This document shows positions 46,190 through 56,900 of a DNA stretch of 64,000 bases, piece by piece. The position numbers were made by a program, and so were the translations under genes. The notes under the pieces were generated by a model that had not been told where the DNA came from, did not search any database, and saw nothing but the letters and a program-made list of their open reading frames with translations. The number at the start of each line of letters is the position of its first letter. Position 1 is the first letter of the stretch. Source of the DNA: Euhalothece natronophila Z-M001 (GTDB lineage Bacteria > Cyanobacteriota > Cyanobacteriia > Cyanobacteriales > Rubidibacteraceae); the NCBI RefSeq assembly GCF_007904085.1, contig NZ_CP042327.1, forward strand, positions 18,067 to 82,066, given 5' to 3'.

Positions 46190-46441
46190 ATGAAAATTCA
46201 GTTGAGAAGGTGGGGAAATAGTCTCGGCTTGAGAGTTCCCCAGAAAATTGCTCAAAATTATGGTCTAGATGAAAACTCCCTAGTGGAGTTGACCGAAACC
46301 CCAGAGGGAATCATGATTCAGAAAAGAAGTCGGGTTTCTAGCCTTGATGAGTTACTATCTAGCATTCCCGATGATTTTGAATATCCCGAAGACACCAGAG
46401 AATTTAATGAAAGCGGTTCTGTTGGTGAGGAACTAATCTAG
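46190..46441 (+). CDS. mazE: MazE-type AbrB-like antitoxin
   Basis: 83 aa. MKIQLRRWGNSLGLRVPQKI and LDENSLVELTETPEGIMIQK form a swapped-hairpin AbrB fold. The acidic tail (YPEDTREFNESGSVGEELI) binds MazF. An ATG at 46187 is one codon upstream. Ribosome site AGAAGGTG lies about 12 bases before. Confidence 0.9.
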   Translation: MKIQLRRWGNSLGLRVPQKIAQNYGLDENSLVELTETPEGIMIQKRSRVSSLDELLSSIPDDFEYPEDTREFNESGSVGEELI

Positions 46442-46451
46442 AGGACCGCTT

Positions 46452-46796
46452 ATGAATATCGAACGGGGGGAAGTGATCCGAATTAATCTTAATCCGATTA
46501 GCGGTCGAGAACAAGCGGGAAATGCTCGTCCTTGTTTAGTCATCAGTCACACTCAATATAATCAAGCTCGCGGAGGGATTGTGATTGTTACTCCCATTAC
46601 GGGAACAGTCAAACCCGAAGTAAAAATTATGATTCCCATTCCAGAGGGGTTTCAAGTTCAGGGGTCAGTCATCGCAGAACAGGTGAGGTCACTTGATTTA
46701 AATACTCGTTGGTGGAAAACAACAGGAGAAGTTTTACCCAAATCTTTTGTCGATGAGGTGGTAGAAACCTTGAATTTGATTATCTTCAATTCATAG
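46452..46796 (+). CDS. mazF: MazF-type endoribonuclease toxin
   Basis: 114 aa. RGEVIRINLNPISGREQAGN, ARPCLVISHTQYN, VTPITGTVKPEV and VIAEQVRSLDLNTRW are the MazF/PemK fold signatures with the conserved Arg and Thr residues. It cleaves mRNA and is located 10 bp after mazE. Confidence 0.93.
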   Translation: MNIERGEVIRINLNPISGREQAGNARPCLVISHTQYNQARGGIVIVTPITGTVKPEVKIMIPIPEGFQVQGSVIAEQVRSLDLNTRWWKTTGEVLPKSFVDEVVETLNLIIFNS

Positions 46797-46817
46797 AGAG
46801 AGTTTGAAGACTTGAGT

Positions 46818-49800
46818 TTAGAGAAGACTGCCTAACTCATCTAACTGCTCGGATAAATCCTGATCATAGCGAATCGAGAAGACCGAATAGGGGGAATTAA
46901 ATTCCAAATTATCCCGTTGAATTCGATCCTGTTGGCGTTGCTGGGGTGTATCATGAACCGAACCGTCACAAAAGACTGCAACTTTGCTCACTTCATACAG
47001 AAAGTCTGGCTGGCACTGGGCTTCTGGAATTAGGGTTTGTGCTGAGTCGGGAAGTTTCATTCCTCGCTCATAAATTGCTTTTAATACTTGCCTTTCTAAT
47101 TCTGAGTCAGGGTCGGTTTGTTGCCACAACCATTGATAATGTTGTTCTCGTTCCCCTGGAGTGCTTTCTTGGGTAATCCAACTGTCTTCTAATTGTTCTA
47201 GGAAGGGTTTAATGAGATGACGATCTAGTAAGGGGTGATCAAACTGATTTTGATAGGAGAGTAAACATTGATAACAGGCTTGAGTGCAATCGGGTTTTTC
47301 ATGATCACGGAAGTGACAAAGCTCTAATCCCGTTTTAGCTAGCCTTTGGAAAGCATTTGGGTCTTGTAGAATCTGGGAGAGAACGCCTACTCCTCCTTCC
47401 GCTGCTTCCCAAAATAGCAATGTTTTACCATTTCCCAACCGTTCTGAGGCTAACTCATCATCTTCAAGTTTATAAACTACTTGAATAGCTCGTTGTAAAA
47501 CAGCTTGTAAACTGGCTAAGTAACTAGCAGCCTTGTCGGAGGGAAGATTAACTGGTTCAACGAGCAAGATATTACAGGTATCTCGAACTATGGGATATAC
47601 TTCGCTGTGGAGATGTTCTGGTGGGATTTCTGTTTTTGGTTCTCCCCATTGACCAGTTGTTGTATCTAATTTAAAACCTCGCTCCTTGGATTGGCGCAGT
47701 CCTCGATTAATTCGCAGAATTTCGGCGGTTTCGCCATAAGTAAGGTTTAATAAGGAATCTTGGGAGTTACTGACGATCGCGCTTTTAGCTCGCCCCTCAG
47801 CATAACGGAAATGGGTGGTAATCTGGTAGCCATATTTCAGTCTTTCTTCTTCATCACAGGTAACGCGATCGCGCCGTTTAGTAATCATCATTTCCATGGG
47901 CAGTAAATGATTGAGTTTGGCAGAATTCCCTTTTTCATCGGCATCGAGAGAGGCCCTGCAATTGTGACAAGTATCTCGTTCATATTCTTCCCCACGATGG
48001 AAATAACCGCACTGATAACACACTGCGACCCGTTCATATTGAAGCCCACCCACAGGAATTTTCGTCTTAAACACTTCAAATTTTGCCCCTTCATAATAGA
48101 GAATATTACTAGGGGCAAGTTCCCGAATTGCTACCACACGCGGACGAGAAAGCATCTTGCTGCGATCGCCGTAGGAAAGATAAGCTCGAACTGGTAAACG
48201 GGGAAAATTAAATCCTGGAAGAAATCCCTCTGCGGCTAAATAGCGATAAGGATAATATTCTAATTCTGTCTGCGCTTGAATTTTACTGCTTTGCCCCACT
48301 AAAATATTTAGTTGTCTGTGAGCTTCCCGTTCGAGAATTTCTGCATTTTCCTTTTCTTCTTTTGTGATGCTTCCGCGTAGAGCATCATCAATTGTCTGAC
48401 GGGCTGAGTTGAGTTGTTGTACGGCATCATGGTAAAGACTGCGCCAACGATCACAAGCGCGATCGAACTGGTTGAGCGCATGGTTGAGAACCCTTTCAAT
48501 CCACTCTTGTCCATACCATTGAGCTTTTTCTAGATCCTGTTGGCAAAACTGATCAGAGAGAACTGTTTTTGCTGCTTGAACACAGTTAGCTAACGTAGAA
48601 GGAGCAAGAGTTAACTGCGATCGCAGATCGGTTCGGATGGGATAATCGGGATGTTCGAGATCAAGAACTTCATTCATCGATCCCCCTAAATTTGCCCCCG
48701 TATAAGCTAACCACAGAGAGTAAAGGTGAGACTCAATTAAATCCTGATTAGCTAACTCCAAATTGGGGGGAAAGACCACCCCTGACACCATTTGATCAGG
48801 ACGTTGGAAGAAATATTGGTCATGTCCGCTTCCCAAAGAGGCATAAGTAATGACTAAAGCAGGTTGACCGCTACGTCCAGCGCGACCACTACGTTGAGCA
48901 TAATTCGCAGGAGACGGGGGAACATTCCGTAAATGAACCACTCCCAAATCAGAGATGTCAATCCCTAATTCCATTGTTGGGGAACAAAATAAACTGGCTA
49001 GTTTTCCTTCTCGGAACTGGGCTTCCCGTTGCTGACGTAAGTCAGTCCCCACTTGTCCCGTGTGTTCTCGTCCTTCTAAACTTTGAATCGTGACCGCTTG
49101 TTGTTGATAGAATTGCTGGAAAAATTGATTGACAGGAGTAGTTGTCTTTTCACTTCCTTGTAAGCGTTTAGAATTGAGGGGATCGAGGGGAATTTCGTCT
49201 AAGGTTTCTTTTTGCCAGATTAAACTGCTAACTTGCAACTGGACTGCATTTCCTTCCCGATAGAGATATCCTGAAGCACATAATACTTCTACTAACGCGA
49301 TAATTAATCTTTGATAGTCATCTTCTGAGAGAGATTGATCTCGCCATTCCCAGGCTTGAGGGGAACGGAGAAACTGTCCCACACGACTTCTCCCTGTTAG
49401 TTTAATCAGTTCCTGTTTTCTTCCCCTTCCCTTTTCCTCTTGCACCCAAGTTGCCCACTTTGCTGTGCGAAGGTTTTCACTGGGATCAATTTTCCAGTTA
49501 TCGTTAAGAACTTGTCCTGTTTCTTGCTGTAATCGTTCTAAACGGTCTCGTTGCAGTAATTCGGCATCAAGGGCTAATTGTTTTCGCAACTGGTCTAATA
49601 AAACTTTAGTCGCCCGATATCGTTGTTGGGGGGTTGCTTGTTGGAGAATGGGATCCCCCTCCCACACTGAAGCAGTTTCACATAAGTCTTCTAACCCCTC
49701 ATAAACAATACTGAGTAACCCACACTGTTCTAAGTTGGGCTGCATAATGCGCCAACCACGGCGTAAGTCTTCATAAAGACGATATTCAATTAAGTCTCGA

Positions 49801-52151
49801 AACGCCCGTTCATTACGTTTTTTTCCTGCACCATATTCGGCAGGCTGTTTGGCGTAATGGTCTTGAGTGATTCCCATTTGTTTCACCACTGCTTGGGCTA
49901 ACTCAGAATGAGTGAGGGTTTGCTTTTCTCGTAGCGCCTGATTTAAGCCTCCCCGCAAGAAGCTAGTTTGGACAAAATCATTGAAATGTCCTGCTTGTAA
50001 GGACGCATCCTGACGATTATCAGTGAAACTGAGAACTTTGGTTGCATCTTGGGAGATAATTTGCTGTTCACTGGCTTGCTGCAGTTGGGTAACGGCGGAT
50101 AAACAGAGTAAGGTGGTAGCGGTACTGCGTCCTTCACTACTGAGACGAGCAAGTTTCGTATATTCACGCCGACGCTTGTCATGAACTACCCCACAGTTTA
50201 AGCAAGTGAGAAAGGGTTTGGGAATAAACCAGCAGGGAATGGGTGCTGGGGACTGATTTTTCGTAACTGCTCCCAATTCTACTTTTCCGTTGGGATAAAT
50301 GTAGAGTTTTCGGGGAATAAATTTCTGATACTCTTTTTTCGGGACTCTCCCTTTAGTTTTGGTCACTCGAAACCAGTTATCAGGAAGCCGTTCTTGGTCT
50401 TCTTCTTCCCATAACTCGGGCTCATCCAAGGTAAGATATCCCGCCTCGCTGCTTTCTTCGATTTCAGCAAAGGGGGATAAGGGTTTCACTTCTCCTTGCT
50501 CTTCATCGTAAACCACTTGATAATAGTCTTGTCCGCATTCTCGACAAAATAACAGAGGAAATAAAAGTCGATCGCGCGTGGTGCGATATTGTCCTTCTAG
50601 ACTCAATTCCCGTTGATCATGAGGTTCTAAGGTGGCGTAAACACTCCCTCCCTGGGAAATAAATTGATGGAGACGAAAGGCTAGGGCTTTGGTGCGACTC
50701 GCCCATAAAAACATCTGTTTCAATGTCTCTAAACAGGGTTCTACTTCTAGCCCTGTGGTTGCTGCTAAATGACTCGCTCCTGTTTGTAAGGTAATGGGAG
50801 TACAGCGCACCCATTCCCCATCTTCAGCTTGGGTTAAGCCAAAGTTTTGTTCAATCCATGGACTGAGGGGATGATTGAAAAACGCGCTCTTGGTTTGTTC
50901 AGAGATGGGGGGTAAGCCTGTTTCTACTGCTTGGCGGAGTTCGTTAACGGAGGGAATGTTTTGTTCAATGGCTGGTTTAATGGTTTCATCAATGACATTT
51001 TTAACCGGAACTTCTACCCCAAATAACTGGCTAGCCACTTGAGCAACGGTTTCTTGGCGATTTTGGCGTGTTCCTTCCGTGGACATGGTTGCAGAAGTCC
51101 CGATACAGAGGAAGTTTTGACCGCAGCGTTGTCTCAGTTTACGGATCACCATGGCGACATCCGCCCCCTGACGACCGCGATAGGTGTGGAGTTCGTCTAA
51201 AACTAAAAATTTCAGTTTGGGAGAGGATACCAGTTTCTCTTCATGGTGGCGCGATAGCATTAACTCCAACATCACATAGTTGGTGAGGAGAATGTGAGGA
51301 GGGTTATTTTGGATTTCAGTTTTACGGCTTAAGTTTTCTTGTCCAGTGTATTGTTCAACGCGAATGTGAGAATGACCTGCATTTTCTAAATATTTCTCAA
51401 ACTCCTGTTTCTGGGAGTTAATTAGCGCATTCATCGGATAGACTAGAATCGCCCTTACCCCTTTTAAGTCTGGGTTGCGACAGAGGTCATCTATTATGGG
51501 AACAATGTAGGTAATGCTTTTTCCTGAACCTGTTCCTGTGGTGAGGACGTAGGGTTCATTATTTTGGGCGCGGTGAATCGCGTCTTCTTGATGTTTGTAG
51601 AAGTTAAACTTGGGGAAATACTGCTGACAGTGGGAATGGAGAACGCTGTTTTGGATTAAATCTTGGGTGGTAGCAGTTTTTTCATAAGCGGGATTGAGTT
51701 GAATCAGGGGATCTTGCCAGAGATGTCCTTGGTTGAGGGCTTGCTGGACAAAGTGATAAACTTTTGAGTCACGGATGGTGAGAAAACTTTCAATGTAGCG
51801 ACGGTAATCATTGACGACTTCATCTCGAAGGCGGAAGATATCAAGGGTTTTTTCCTCAGAATCTGTTGTGTGTTGTTCTTCCTCTTCAGTTTCTGGTACG
51901 CCATTCCTCTTGTTAATGTAAGTGATTAACTGTTCCCTAAATGACTCGGTTATAGTCTCGCTATCAAAGACATTTTCTAATTCGGTAAAATCCCAGTCTT
52001 CTGGAATCTCTGAAAATAAGGCTTCGAGTTGGTCTTCACTGAGGGAATCAACACCTGTACAGTCGAGGGGAGGATTGATTTCGTCAATGATCAAACCAAT
52101 GTAGCGAATTAAGGTTTTGTTTCCTTTTTCGAGGAGGTATTGCAGACGCAT
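46818..52151 (-). CDS. DEAD/DEAH helicase with DUF1998-like C-terminus (DISARM DrmA/DrmB-like candidate)
   Basis: 1777 aa. Walker A VLTTGTGSGKSITYIVP near 203-218, then VLDELHTYRGRQGADVAMV near 320 and GTSATMS near 355; helicase C with MELGIDISDLGVVHLRNVPP and QRSGRAGRSGQ near 1060-1090. Cysteine pairs (FCRECG, CLNCG, CYQCG and HNC) form zinc-ribbon sites, and the end (EGGVGVLSQIL and C-x3-CYQCLLSYQNQ, about 1600-1660) matches DUF1998. In DISARM, DrmA is a helicase and DrmB a DUF1998 protein; here both features are in one chain. The neighbours are an adenine methylase and an SNF2 helicase, all minus-strand. Confidence 0.75.
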   Translation of the reverse strand: MRLQYLLEKGNKTLIRYIGLIIDEINPPLDCTGVDSLSEDQLEALFSEIPEDWDFTELENVFDSETITESFREQLITYINKRNGVPETEEEEQHTTDSEEKTLDIFRLRDEVVNDYRRYIESFLTIRDSKVYHFVQQALNQGHLWQDPLIQLNPAYEKTATTQDLIQNSVLHSHCQQYFPKFNFYKHQEDAIHRAQNNEPYVLTTGTGSGKSITYIVPIIDDLCRNPDLKGVRAILVYPMNALINSQKQEFEKYLENAGHSHIRVEQYTGQENLSRKTEIQNNPPHILLTNYVMLELMLSRHHEEKLVSSPKLKFLVLDELHTYRGRQGADVAMVIRKLRQRCGQNFLCIGTSATMSTEGTRQNRQETVAQVASQLFGVEVPVKNVIDETIKPAIEQNIPSVNELRQAVETGLPPISEQTKSAFFNHPLSPWIEQNFGLTQAEDGEWVRCTPITLQTGASHLAATTGLEVEPCLETLKQMFLWASRTKALAFRLHQFISQGGSVYATLEPHDQRELSLEGQYRTTRDRLLFPLLFCRECGQDYYQVVYDEEQGEVKPLSPFAEIEESSEAGYLTLDEPELWEEEDQERLPDNWFRVTKTKGRVPKKEYQKFIPRKLYIYPNGKVELGAVTKNQSPAPIPCWFIPKPFLTCLNCGVVHDKRRREYTKLARLSSEGRSTATTLLCLSAVTQLQQASEQQIISQDATKVLSFTDNRQDASLQAGHFNDFVQTSFLRGGLNQALREKQTLTHSELAQAVVKQMGITQDHYAKQPAEYGAGKKRNERAFRDLIEYRLYEDLRRGWRIMQPNLEQCGLLSIVYEGLEDLCETASVWEGDPILQQATPQQRYRATKVLLDQLRKQLALDAELLQRDRLERLQQETGQVLNDNWKIDPSENLRTAKWATWVQEEKGRGRKQELIKLTGRSRVGQFLRSPQAWEWRDQSLSEDDYQRLIIALVEVLCASGYLYREGNAVQLQVSSLIWQKETLDEIPLDPLNSKRLQGSEKTTTPVNQFFQQFYQQQAVTIQSLEGREHTGQVGTDLRQQREAQFREGKLASLFCSPTMELGIDISDLGVVHLRNVPPSPANYAQRSGRAGRSGQPALVITYASLGSGHDQYFFQRPDQMVSGVVFPPNLELANQDLIESHLYSLWLAYTGANLGGSMNEVLDLEHPDYPIRTDLRSQLTLAPSTLANCVQAAKTVLSDQFCQQDLEKAQWYGQEWIERVLNHALNQFDRACDRWRSLYHDAVQQLNSARQTIDDALRGSITKEEKENAEILEREAHRQLNILVGQSSKIQAQTELEYYPYRYLAAEGFLPGFNFPRLPVRAYLSYGDRSKMLSRPRVVAIRELAPSNILYYEGAKFEVFKTKIPVGGLQYERVAVCYQCGYFHRGEEYERDTCHNCRASLDADEKGNSAKLNHLLPMEMMITKRRDRVTCDEEERLKYGYQITTHFRYAEGRAKSAIVSNSQDSLLNLTYGETAEILRINRGLRQSKERGFKLDTTTGQWGEPKTEIPPEHLHSEVYPIVRDTCNILLVEPVNLPSDKAASYLASLQAVLQRAIQVVYKLEDDELASERLGNGKTLLFWEAAEGGVGVLSQILQDPNAFQRLAKTGLELCHFRDHEKPDCTQACYQCLLSYQNQFDHPLLDRHLIKPFLEQLEDSWITQESTPGEREQHYQWLWQQTDPDSELERQVLKAIYERGMKLPDSAQTLIPEAQCQPDFLYEVSKVAVFCDGSVHDTPQQRQQDRIQRDNLEFNSPYSVFSIRYDQDLSEQLDELGSLL

Positions 52152-52152
52152 G

Positions 52153-52188
52153 AGTGAGCAGTTACCAGTGAGCAGTTACCAGTTACCA
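52153..52188. repeat. Short tandem repeat, CAGTTACCAGTGAG type
   Basis: GTGAGCAGTTACCA occurs twice in tandem plus a partial copy (GTTACCA). The same repeats occur at 53431-53470 and related heptamers at 53860-53947 and about 59285-59300. They resemble cyanobacterial short tandem repeats at intergenic junctions. Confidence 0.8.
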
Positions 52189-52345
52189 TTTAACTGTAAC
52201 CATAGTTTCCAGAAATGGTATTATATTATCAGAAAAATCCAGCAGAAATCGATCAGATTATTAATCAAGAAGATGAACTTTAGATTTTATACTAATGAAA
52301 ATTTTCCTCAATGACCAGTTAAATAGCACGCGATCGCGCTATCTT

Positions 52346-52831
52346 TTATTCATCAACTATTTTTAGTGCTTCATTCATCACTCTTTCTGATAAATACATT
52401 CCAGACTGCTTTAAAGTTGCTAGTATTGGACGAGCAGAAGGAATCGCTCCTCGTTGTTTAGCTAAAAGAACAATTCCCAACGTTCCTCGTACTGGAATTT
52501 TTAAAGCATTGGCGCAACGTCGAGCCATTAAATCATCTAAAATCACTTCAGTGTTTGAGTGGAAATATCCCCAACTCAAAACCGCAGATTCTCCTGCTCC
52601 TAAATCCCAAGACTGAATTAAATTAGGAATGGGGGGAGTTTTTGTCACTAACAGCCAGTCCGTTTTTGCAACAGCTTGAGCGGTAATATCTGATTCTCCA
52701 TAGGCTTTAATCTCAGTGGCTACAATTTCAGGGACAATTATTTTCTCACTTAGCACCTGTAATAAAGATAAATAATTTCCTTTTGTTAAAAAAATCAAAG
52801 GAGAAGTATTAATTGCAGGGTGATCAGCCAT
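52346..52831 (-). CDS. DUF3368-type PIN toxin
   Basis: 161 aa. INTSPLIFLTKGNYLSLLQV has Asn-Thr-Ser in place of the more usual Asp-Thr-Ser, so the first PIN acid is uncertain; LDDLMARRCANALKIPVRGT and GLGIVLLAKQRG-type motifs are conserved. Overlaps the antitoxin by 8 bases. Typical partner of a UPF0175 protein. Activity may be reduced by the first-motif change. Confidence 0.75.
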   Translation of the reverse strand: MADHPAINTSPLIFLTKGNYLSLLQVLSEKIIVPEIVATEIKAYGESDITAQAVAKTDWLLVTKTPPIPNLIQSWDLGAGESAVLSWGYFHSNTEVILDDLMARRCANALKIPVRGTLGIVLLAKQRGAIPSARPILATLKQSGMYLSERVMNEALKIVDE

Positions 52832-53075
52832 TTTCTAATTCTCGTTTTAAGTCTTCCAAGTCAACGGTAAACACATCAACTTCTTCTCTGGCTAAAGCTG
52901 CTAAAAAATCTCGACGATTTAACCCTGCAACTTGAGCCGCTTTTTCTTGAGAAATTTCGTTTCTCTGATACCAGTGAATCGCTGCTGCTAAACGCAAGTC
53001 ACGGACAAAATCATCTGGAGGAAGACGACGAGCCGATAAGATTTCTTCGGGTAAATTAATTTTAATTTCAGGCAT
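52824..53075 (-). CDS. UPF0175 family antitoxin
   Basis: 83 aa from ATG at 53075 (MPEIKINLPEEILSARRLPP); earlier starts at 53120 and 53084 are less likely. FVRDLRLAAAIHWYQRNEIS and QEKAAQVAGLNRRDFLAAL is the UPF0175 helix-turn-helix. It pairs with the PIN toxin downstream. Confidence 0.8.
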   Translation of the reverse strand: MPEIKINLPEEILSARRLPPDDFVRDLRLAAAIHWYQRNEISQEKAAQVAGLNRRDFLAALAREEVDVFTVDLEDLKRELENG

Positions 53076-53126
53076 AATGATCATTGTAGGGTGGGCACTG
53101 CCCACCAAAAACGAATTCACTTGTTG

Positions 53127-53396
53127 TTACTGTAGCAAGACTTTTTTGTCCTGCTGTGCGTTGTTTAACAAATCTGATAACGCTTTGATTCCTTCATTGC
53201 TGGTTTGAGGCGACCAAACGACTGCTTGAGTTGAGTTGAGTTCGTTGAGAAGATGATTTTCTACATCAAGGTTTTCTTCGGTTTCTAAGTTACACCCTTC
53301 CTCTTTGGCGACTTCTAACAGGAGAAAATGAATCAGGCGTAGTTTATCTTGGTGAGAGAGTTGGTTAACAGTTGGTAGAATCTCGCTAAGGGACAT
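53127..53396 (-). CDS. Hypothetical protein, antitoxin-like
   Basis: 89 aa; SEILPTVNQLSHQDKLRLIH then FLLLEVAKEEG is a small helical pattern common to cyanobacterial antitoxin-type proteins next to toxin genes. No partner toxin directly adjoins it, since the next gene is a UPF0175 antitoxin in the same direction. Function unknown. Confidence 0.55.
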   Translation of the reverse strand: MSLSEILPTVNQLSHQDKLRLIHFLLLEVAKEEGCNLETEENLDVENHLLNELNSTQAVVWSPQTSNEGIKALSDLLNNAQQDKKVLLQ

Positions 53397-53430
53397 CTTT
53401 GTTTTTTACCCTGATCTTTACTTTTCCAGT

Positions 53431-53470
53431 TTACCAGTGAGCAGTTACCAGTGAGCAGTTACCAGTTACC
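53431..53470. repeat. Short tandem repeat, same type as 52153-52188
   Basis: ACCAGTGAGCAGTT units repeat twice with a partial third copy, ending CCAGTTACCAAG, just before a gene start on the plus strand. Confidence 0.8.
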
Positions 53471-53500
53471 AAGTTTTACATTAGGGATAAGACAGGAGTT

Positions 53501-53857
53501 GTGAATAGTTTAGTGTATGATAAAGCGTATCAATTTGCCATCCGAATTGTTAAGGCTTATCGGTATTTAGTGGAGGAGAAAAAAGAATTTGTTTTATCCA
53601 AGCAACTCCTTCGTAGCGGAACATCAACTGGTGCAAATATTGCAGAAGCGAATGGAGGAATATCGAAAGCCGATTTTAGAGCAAAAATATCCATTGCATA
53701 CAAAGAATGTTTAGAGACAAAGTATTGGTTATCTTTGTTGAAAGACACGAATTATATTTCTCCAGAAGCATTTTTTAGCATCTACACAGATGCAGAAGAA
53801 ATTAGTAAGATGTTATGGAAAATATTAAAAACAGCACAAACCAGTAAGAATGACTGA
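53501..53857 (+). CDS. Four-helix-bundle protein (S23/TIGR02436-type)
   Basis: 118 aa from GTG. YDKAYQFAIRIVKAYRYLVE, KQLLRSGTSTGANIAEANGG, RAKISIAYKECLETKYWLSL and EISKMLWKILKTAQ are the four helices; LRSGTSTGANIAEA is the family signature. Related proteins are found in 23S rRNA intervening sequences and near restriction and defence genes. Function unknown. Confidence 0.9.
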   Translation: MNSLVYDKAYQFAIRIVKAYRYLVEEKKEFVLSKQLLRSGTSTGANIAEANGGISKADFRAKISIAYKECLETKYWLSLLKDTNYISPEAFFSIYTDAEEISKMLWKILKTAQTSKND

Positions 53858-53859
53858 TA

Positions 53860-53947
53860 ACTGGTCACTGGTCACTGGTCACTGGTCACTGGTCACTGGT
53901 CACTGGTCACTGGTCACTGGTCACTGGTCACTGGTCACTGGTCACTG
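53860..53947. repeat. Perfect heptanucleotide tandem repeat (ACTGGTC) x12
   Basis: Twelve uninterrupted copies of the 7-bp unit ACTGGTC from 53860 to 53943, then ACTG. It lies in the 97-bp gap between the convergent four-helix-bundle gene and the adenine methylase gene. Length variation by slippage is expected. Confidence 0.97.
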
Positions 53948-53954
53948 AAACCGA

Positions 53955-56900
53955 TTACAGTAAATCGAAGGCTGCTAAAACTAACCGTTGGGTGCGATAC
54001 TCGCCATATTTATTAATTTCATTGTTCTTTAAGACTCTGAAAGTTTCGCTGGGAAAGTCTTCGCCATAAACATCTTTGGGGTCTAGAATGTAGCGCAATT
54101 CATCGCGAGTTAAGCCGTAAAGTTTGGCATAATACGCATCAAGTTCAGCACGGAGTTTAGCCCGTCTTTGTTCGTCCCAAATAAAGGGTTCTCCATTATA
54201 GCCCATATCTTCGGCAAAGGGTTTCATATCCCAAGCGGTGTAAACCAGTTCGAGGACACGGGAACTGATATAGTCGATGTCTTCTTGGGTGTAATTTTCG
54301 GGTGAAATAACAGGAAGTTGTTTTAAAACAAAAAATGTCATGTGTGTTCCGCCCACTTTTTGCCGTGCTACAAAGTCAAAGACAATAGAATTTAAATTAG
54401 CAATTAAACAACTAATTAATAGAGAATCAATTTTTTTTGAAAAAATGATAGGTGCGTTGTGACCGACAGCAACTTTAGGAATTAAACTAAAAATTGCTGT
54501 ACGTTCACTGGTGGAATTCGTAACATCTCTAAAAGCTATTAACCATTCTTTATCCCATTTTTCGGCTAAACGGTTTTCTACTTCTGCTTTATCTACCCAA
54601 TAACGAGGTTGAACTGTATAATTAAAATCCTGTTTTTTATTCCCAGAAACATGAGGTAATCTTCCTGCATTTAATTCAGCTTTAGTAGCCCCATCATAAG
54701 TTGTAAAACGATGATCAAATTGATAAAACATCTTTGCTTCATACAAGGGAACAACGGAATGATTCACTTCTTCTAACTTCTCCTCACTAATAAATAAGTT
54801 ACTGTCACTTGACATATTAAATAAACCTTGTCTAAACGTTATTCCCCAAGGGTTCTTTCCCTGTTTCTCATTGTCTAAGACAGGAATATGCTGATAAATT
54901 TTCTTAGTGAGGTCAGCATCAGGATGAGTCCGAAAAATGGGACAAGTTAGCGTATTGGGATTAATTAATTGAGTATCTTCTGGTGTCAAAGTAAAATGAC
55001 GTTTCGGATCATTGATGTCTGAAAAGTAGCGACAGAAAAAGATAAAATCAGTCTCTTTAACTTGAATGTCTTCTCCAGTTATGACTAAATTGCAAAATTT
55101 AAACGCATTATGAACTGCACTAAAAATAAATGCTTCATTTTCATAACCTGTTAATTTTTCCAGAGAGCGAGTTTTAATCAAGTCTCCAAAGAACTTTTTA
55201 CAAGTATCATCTGTTGCAATTCCTGTGGGAACAATGACCCCTGCCCTTCCTTGATTTCCCACTAATTTACGGTCAGTTTCTGCAAACACCGCATAAGTAT
55301 TAATTTTTCCCGTTGCGGTTAACAGATATCGTCCTGACTCTCTGACAAACTTTGTTTCTGCATCAGCAAAATGTTTGGCTTGTTCCCATTCTTCCGCTAA
55401 TATTGGATTGGTTTCGGGTAACTTTTGAATTAACTTTTTCCGTTCTGAACTATTTTTCGCATTAGCAATTTCTGAATCACGAGAGGCAAAAAACTCCTTT
55501 TCAGCAAGTTGTAATTGTTCCCAAGGCGGGTTTCCTAAAATACAATCAAACCCTCCCTCTTCAAACACTTCGGGAAACTCTAATTCCCAATGGAAAAACC
55601 GCTTTTCTTCTGCTAATTTCTCCGCTGCTTCAATAACATCTGTTAAACCCTTTTCTTCCCCTGCTAACAAGCGTTGTAATACCGCCGTTGTCGGAAGCAG
55701 TTGTAAATTTTGTTCCGTTAAGGGCATAAAAAATGCTGCTGTCCACAAATTACAAGCAGTATAGTCGCGCCACCATTGGGGGTTATGGCGACTGTTGCGA
55801 TAACGTTCTTCTTTCTCCCGATAAGCTGTGGTAGTTGTTTCCACAATATTCCCCACTTCTCGAAATGCTTCCACATATTCTTCCCGACTCTCTTCGAGTT
55901 GATTAAAATTGATGGATAATTGTCCCCTCTCTAAATCTTTGCGTTGTTTCTTATTCTCCTTCGTTTTTTGCTGTGCGATAGTTTTCTCGTCTCCTGTGAC
56001 TGCTTTATAGGCTTTATCGGGGATTCCTTCCTGCAGACAGTCTAAGTCTAATACTCCCACTAAGGAGTTCCCACACTTGATGCGATGGTCGAGGAAGTTG
56101 AGGGGATATCCTTCGCAAAATCCTTCTATCCATAAAGCTACTTTACACAAATCTACTGCTAAAGGGTTTAAATCGACACCATAGATGCAGTTTTGAATCA
56201 CATCCCGCACTGCTTTTCGTAGCTGTTCAGGAACAGGTTGCGCTTCTCCTGTTCGCAGTCTCGCCAACTCTTTCCCAATGCGTCTGGCGGCTGCGAGGAG
56301 GAAATGTCCTGAACCACAAGCAGGGTCGCAGATTTTTAGAGATAGTAGGGCTTGTTCTGGGCGGAATTGAGAATTTTGTAATCTATCTTCGATAACGGGT
56401 TCTAATGCAGATTTGATTAACTGGGCGACTAATTCTGGGGGAGTGTAATATGATCCTGTGGATTTGCGTTCACTGCCAGGGACTAACTTAAATTCATAAA
56501 TTCCCTGATTTTCGATAATTCTAGGCTGAAAATCTAGTAAACTCTCATAAATACTCCCTAATTCTTCTACATCCAATGCGGAATAGTTAATCCGTCGCTG
56601 TTGTTGACGACTTTCATAGAGGGATAACTGACGAATGGCTTGGCGTAAGTCATGGTTATCTAATGCACAGAGTTTTAAGTGGGAAAGTGTGTTAGAACCG
56701 AATAGGTCGCCATTGAGGGGAGATAAGCCTAAGAGTTTTCCCCGCCAGTTTTCATCAAATAAAGCAAAGGTGACTTTTAATCCTTCCCATAAATCTTGAA
56801 AGCCTTCTCTCCGATGAAGGGGTTGTTCCGCGATCGCGCGTAATCGTTCTATACTATAGTATTCTCGATAAATTCGGGCTTTTTCTGCATCAGCATGATT

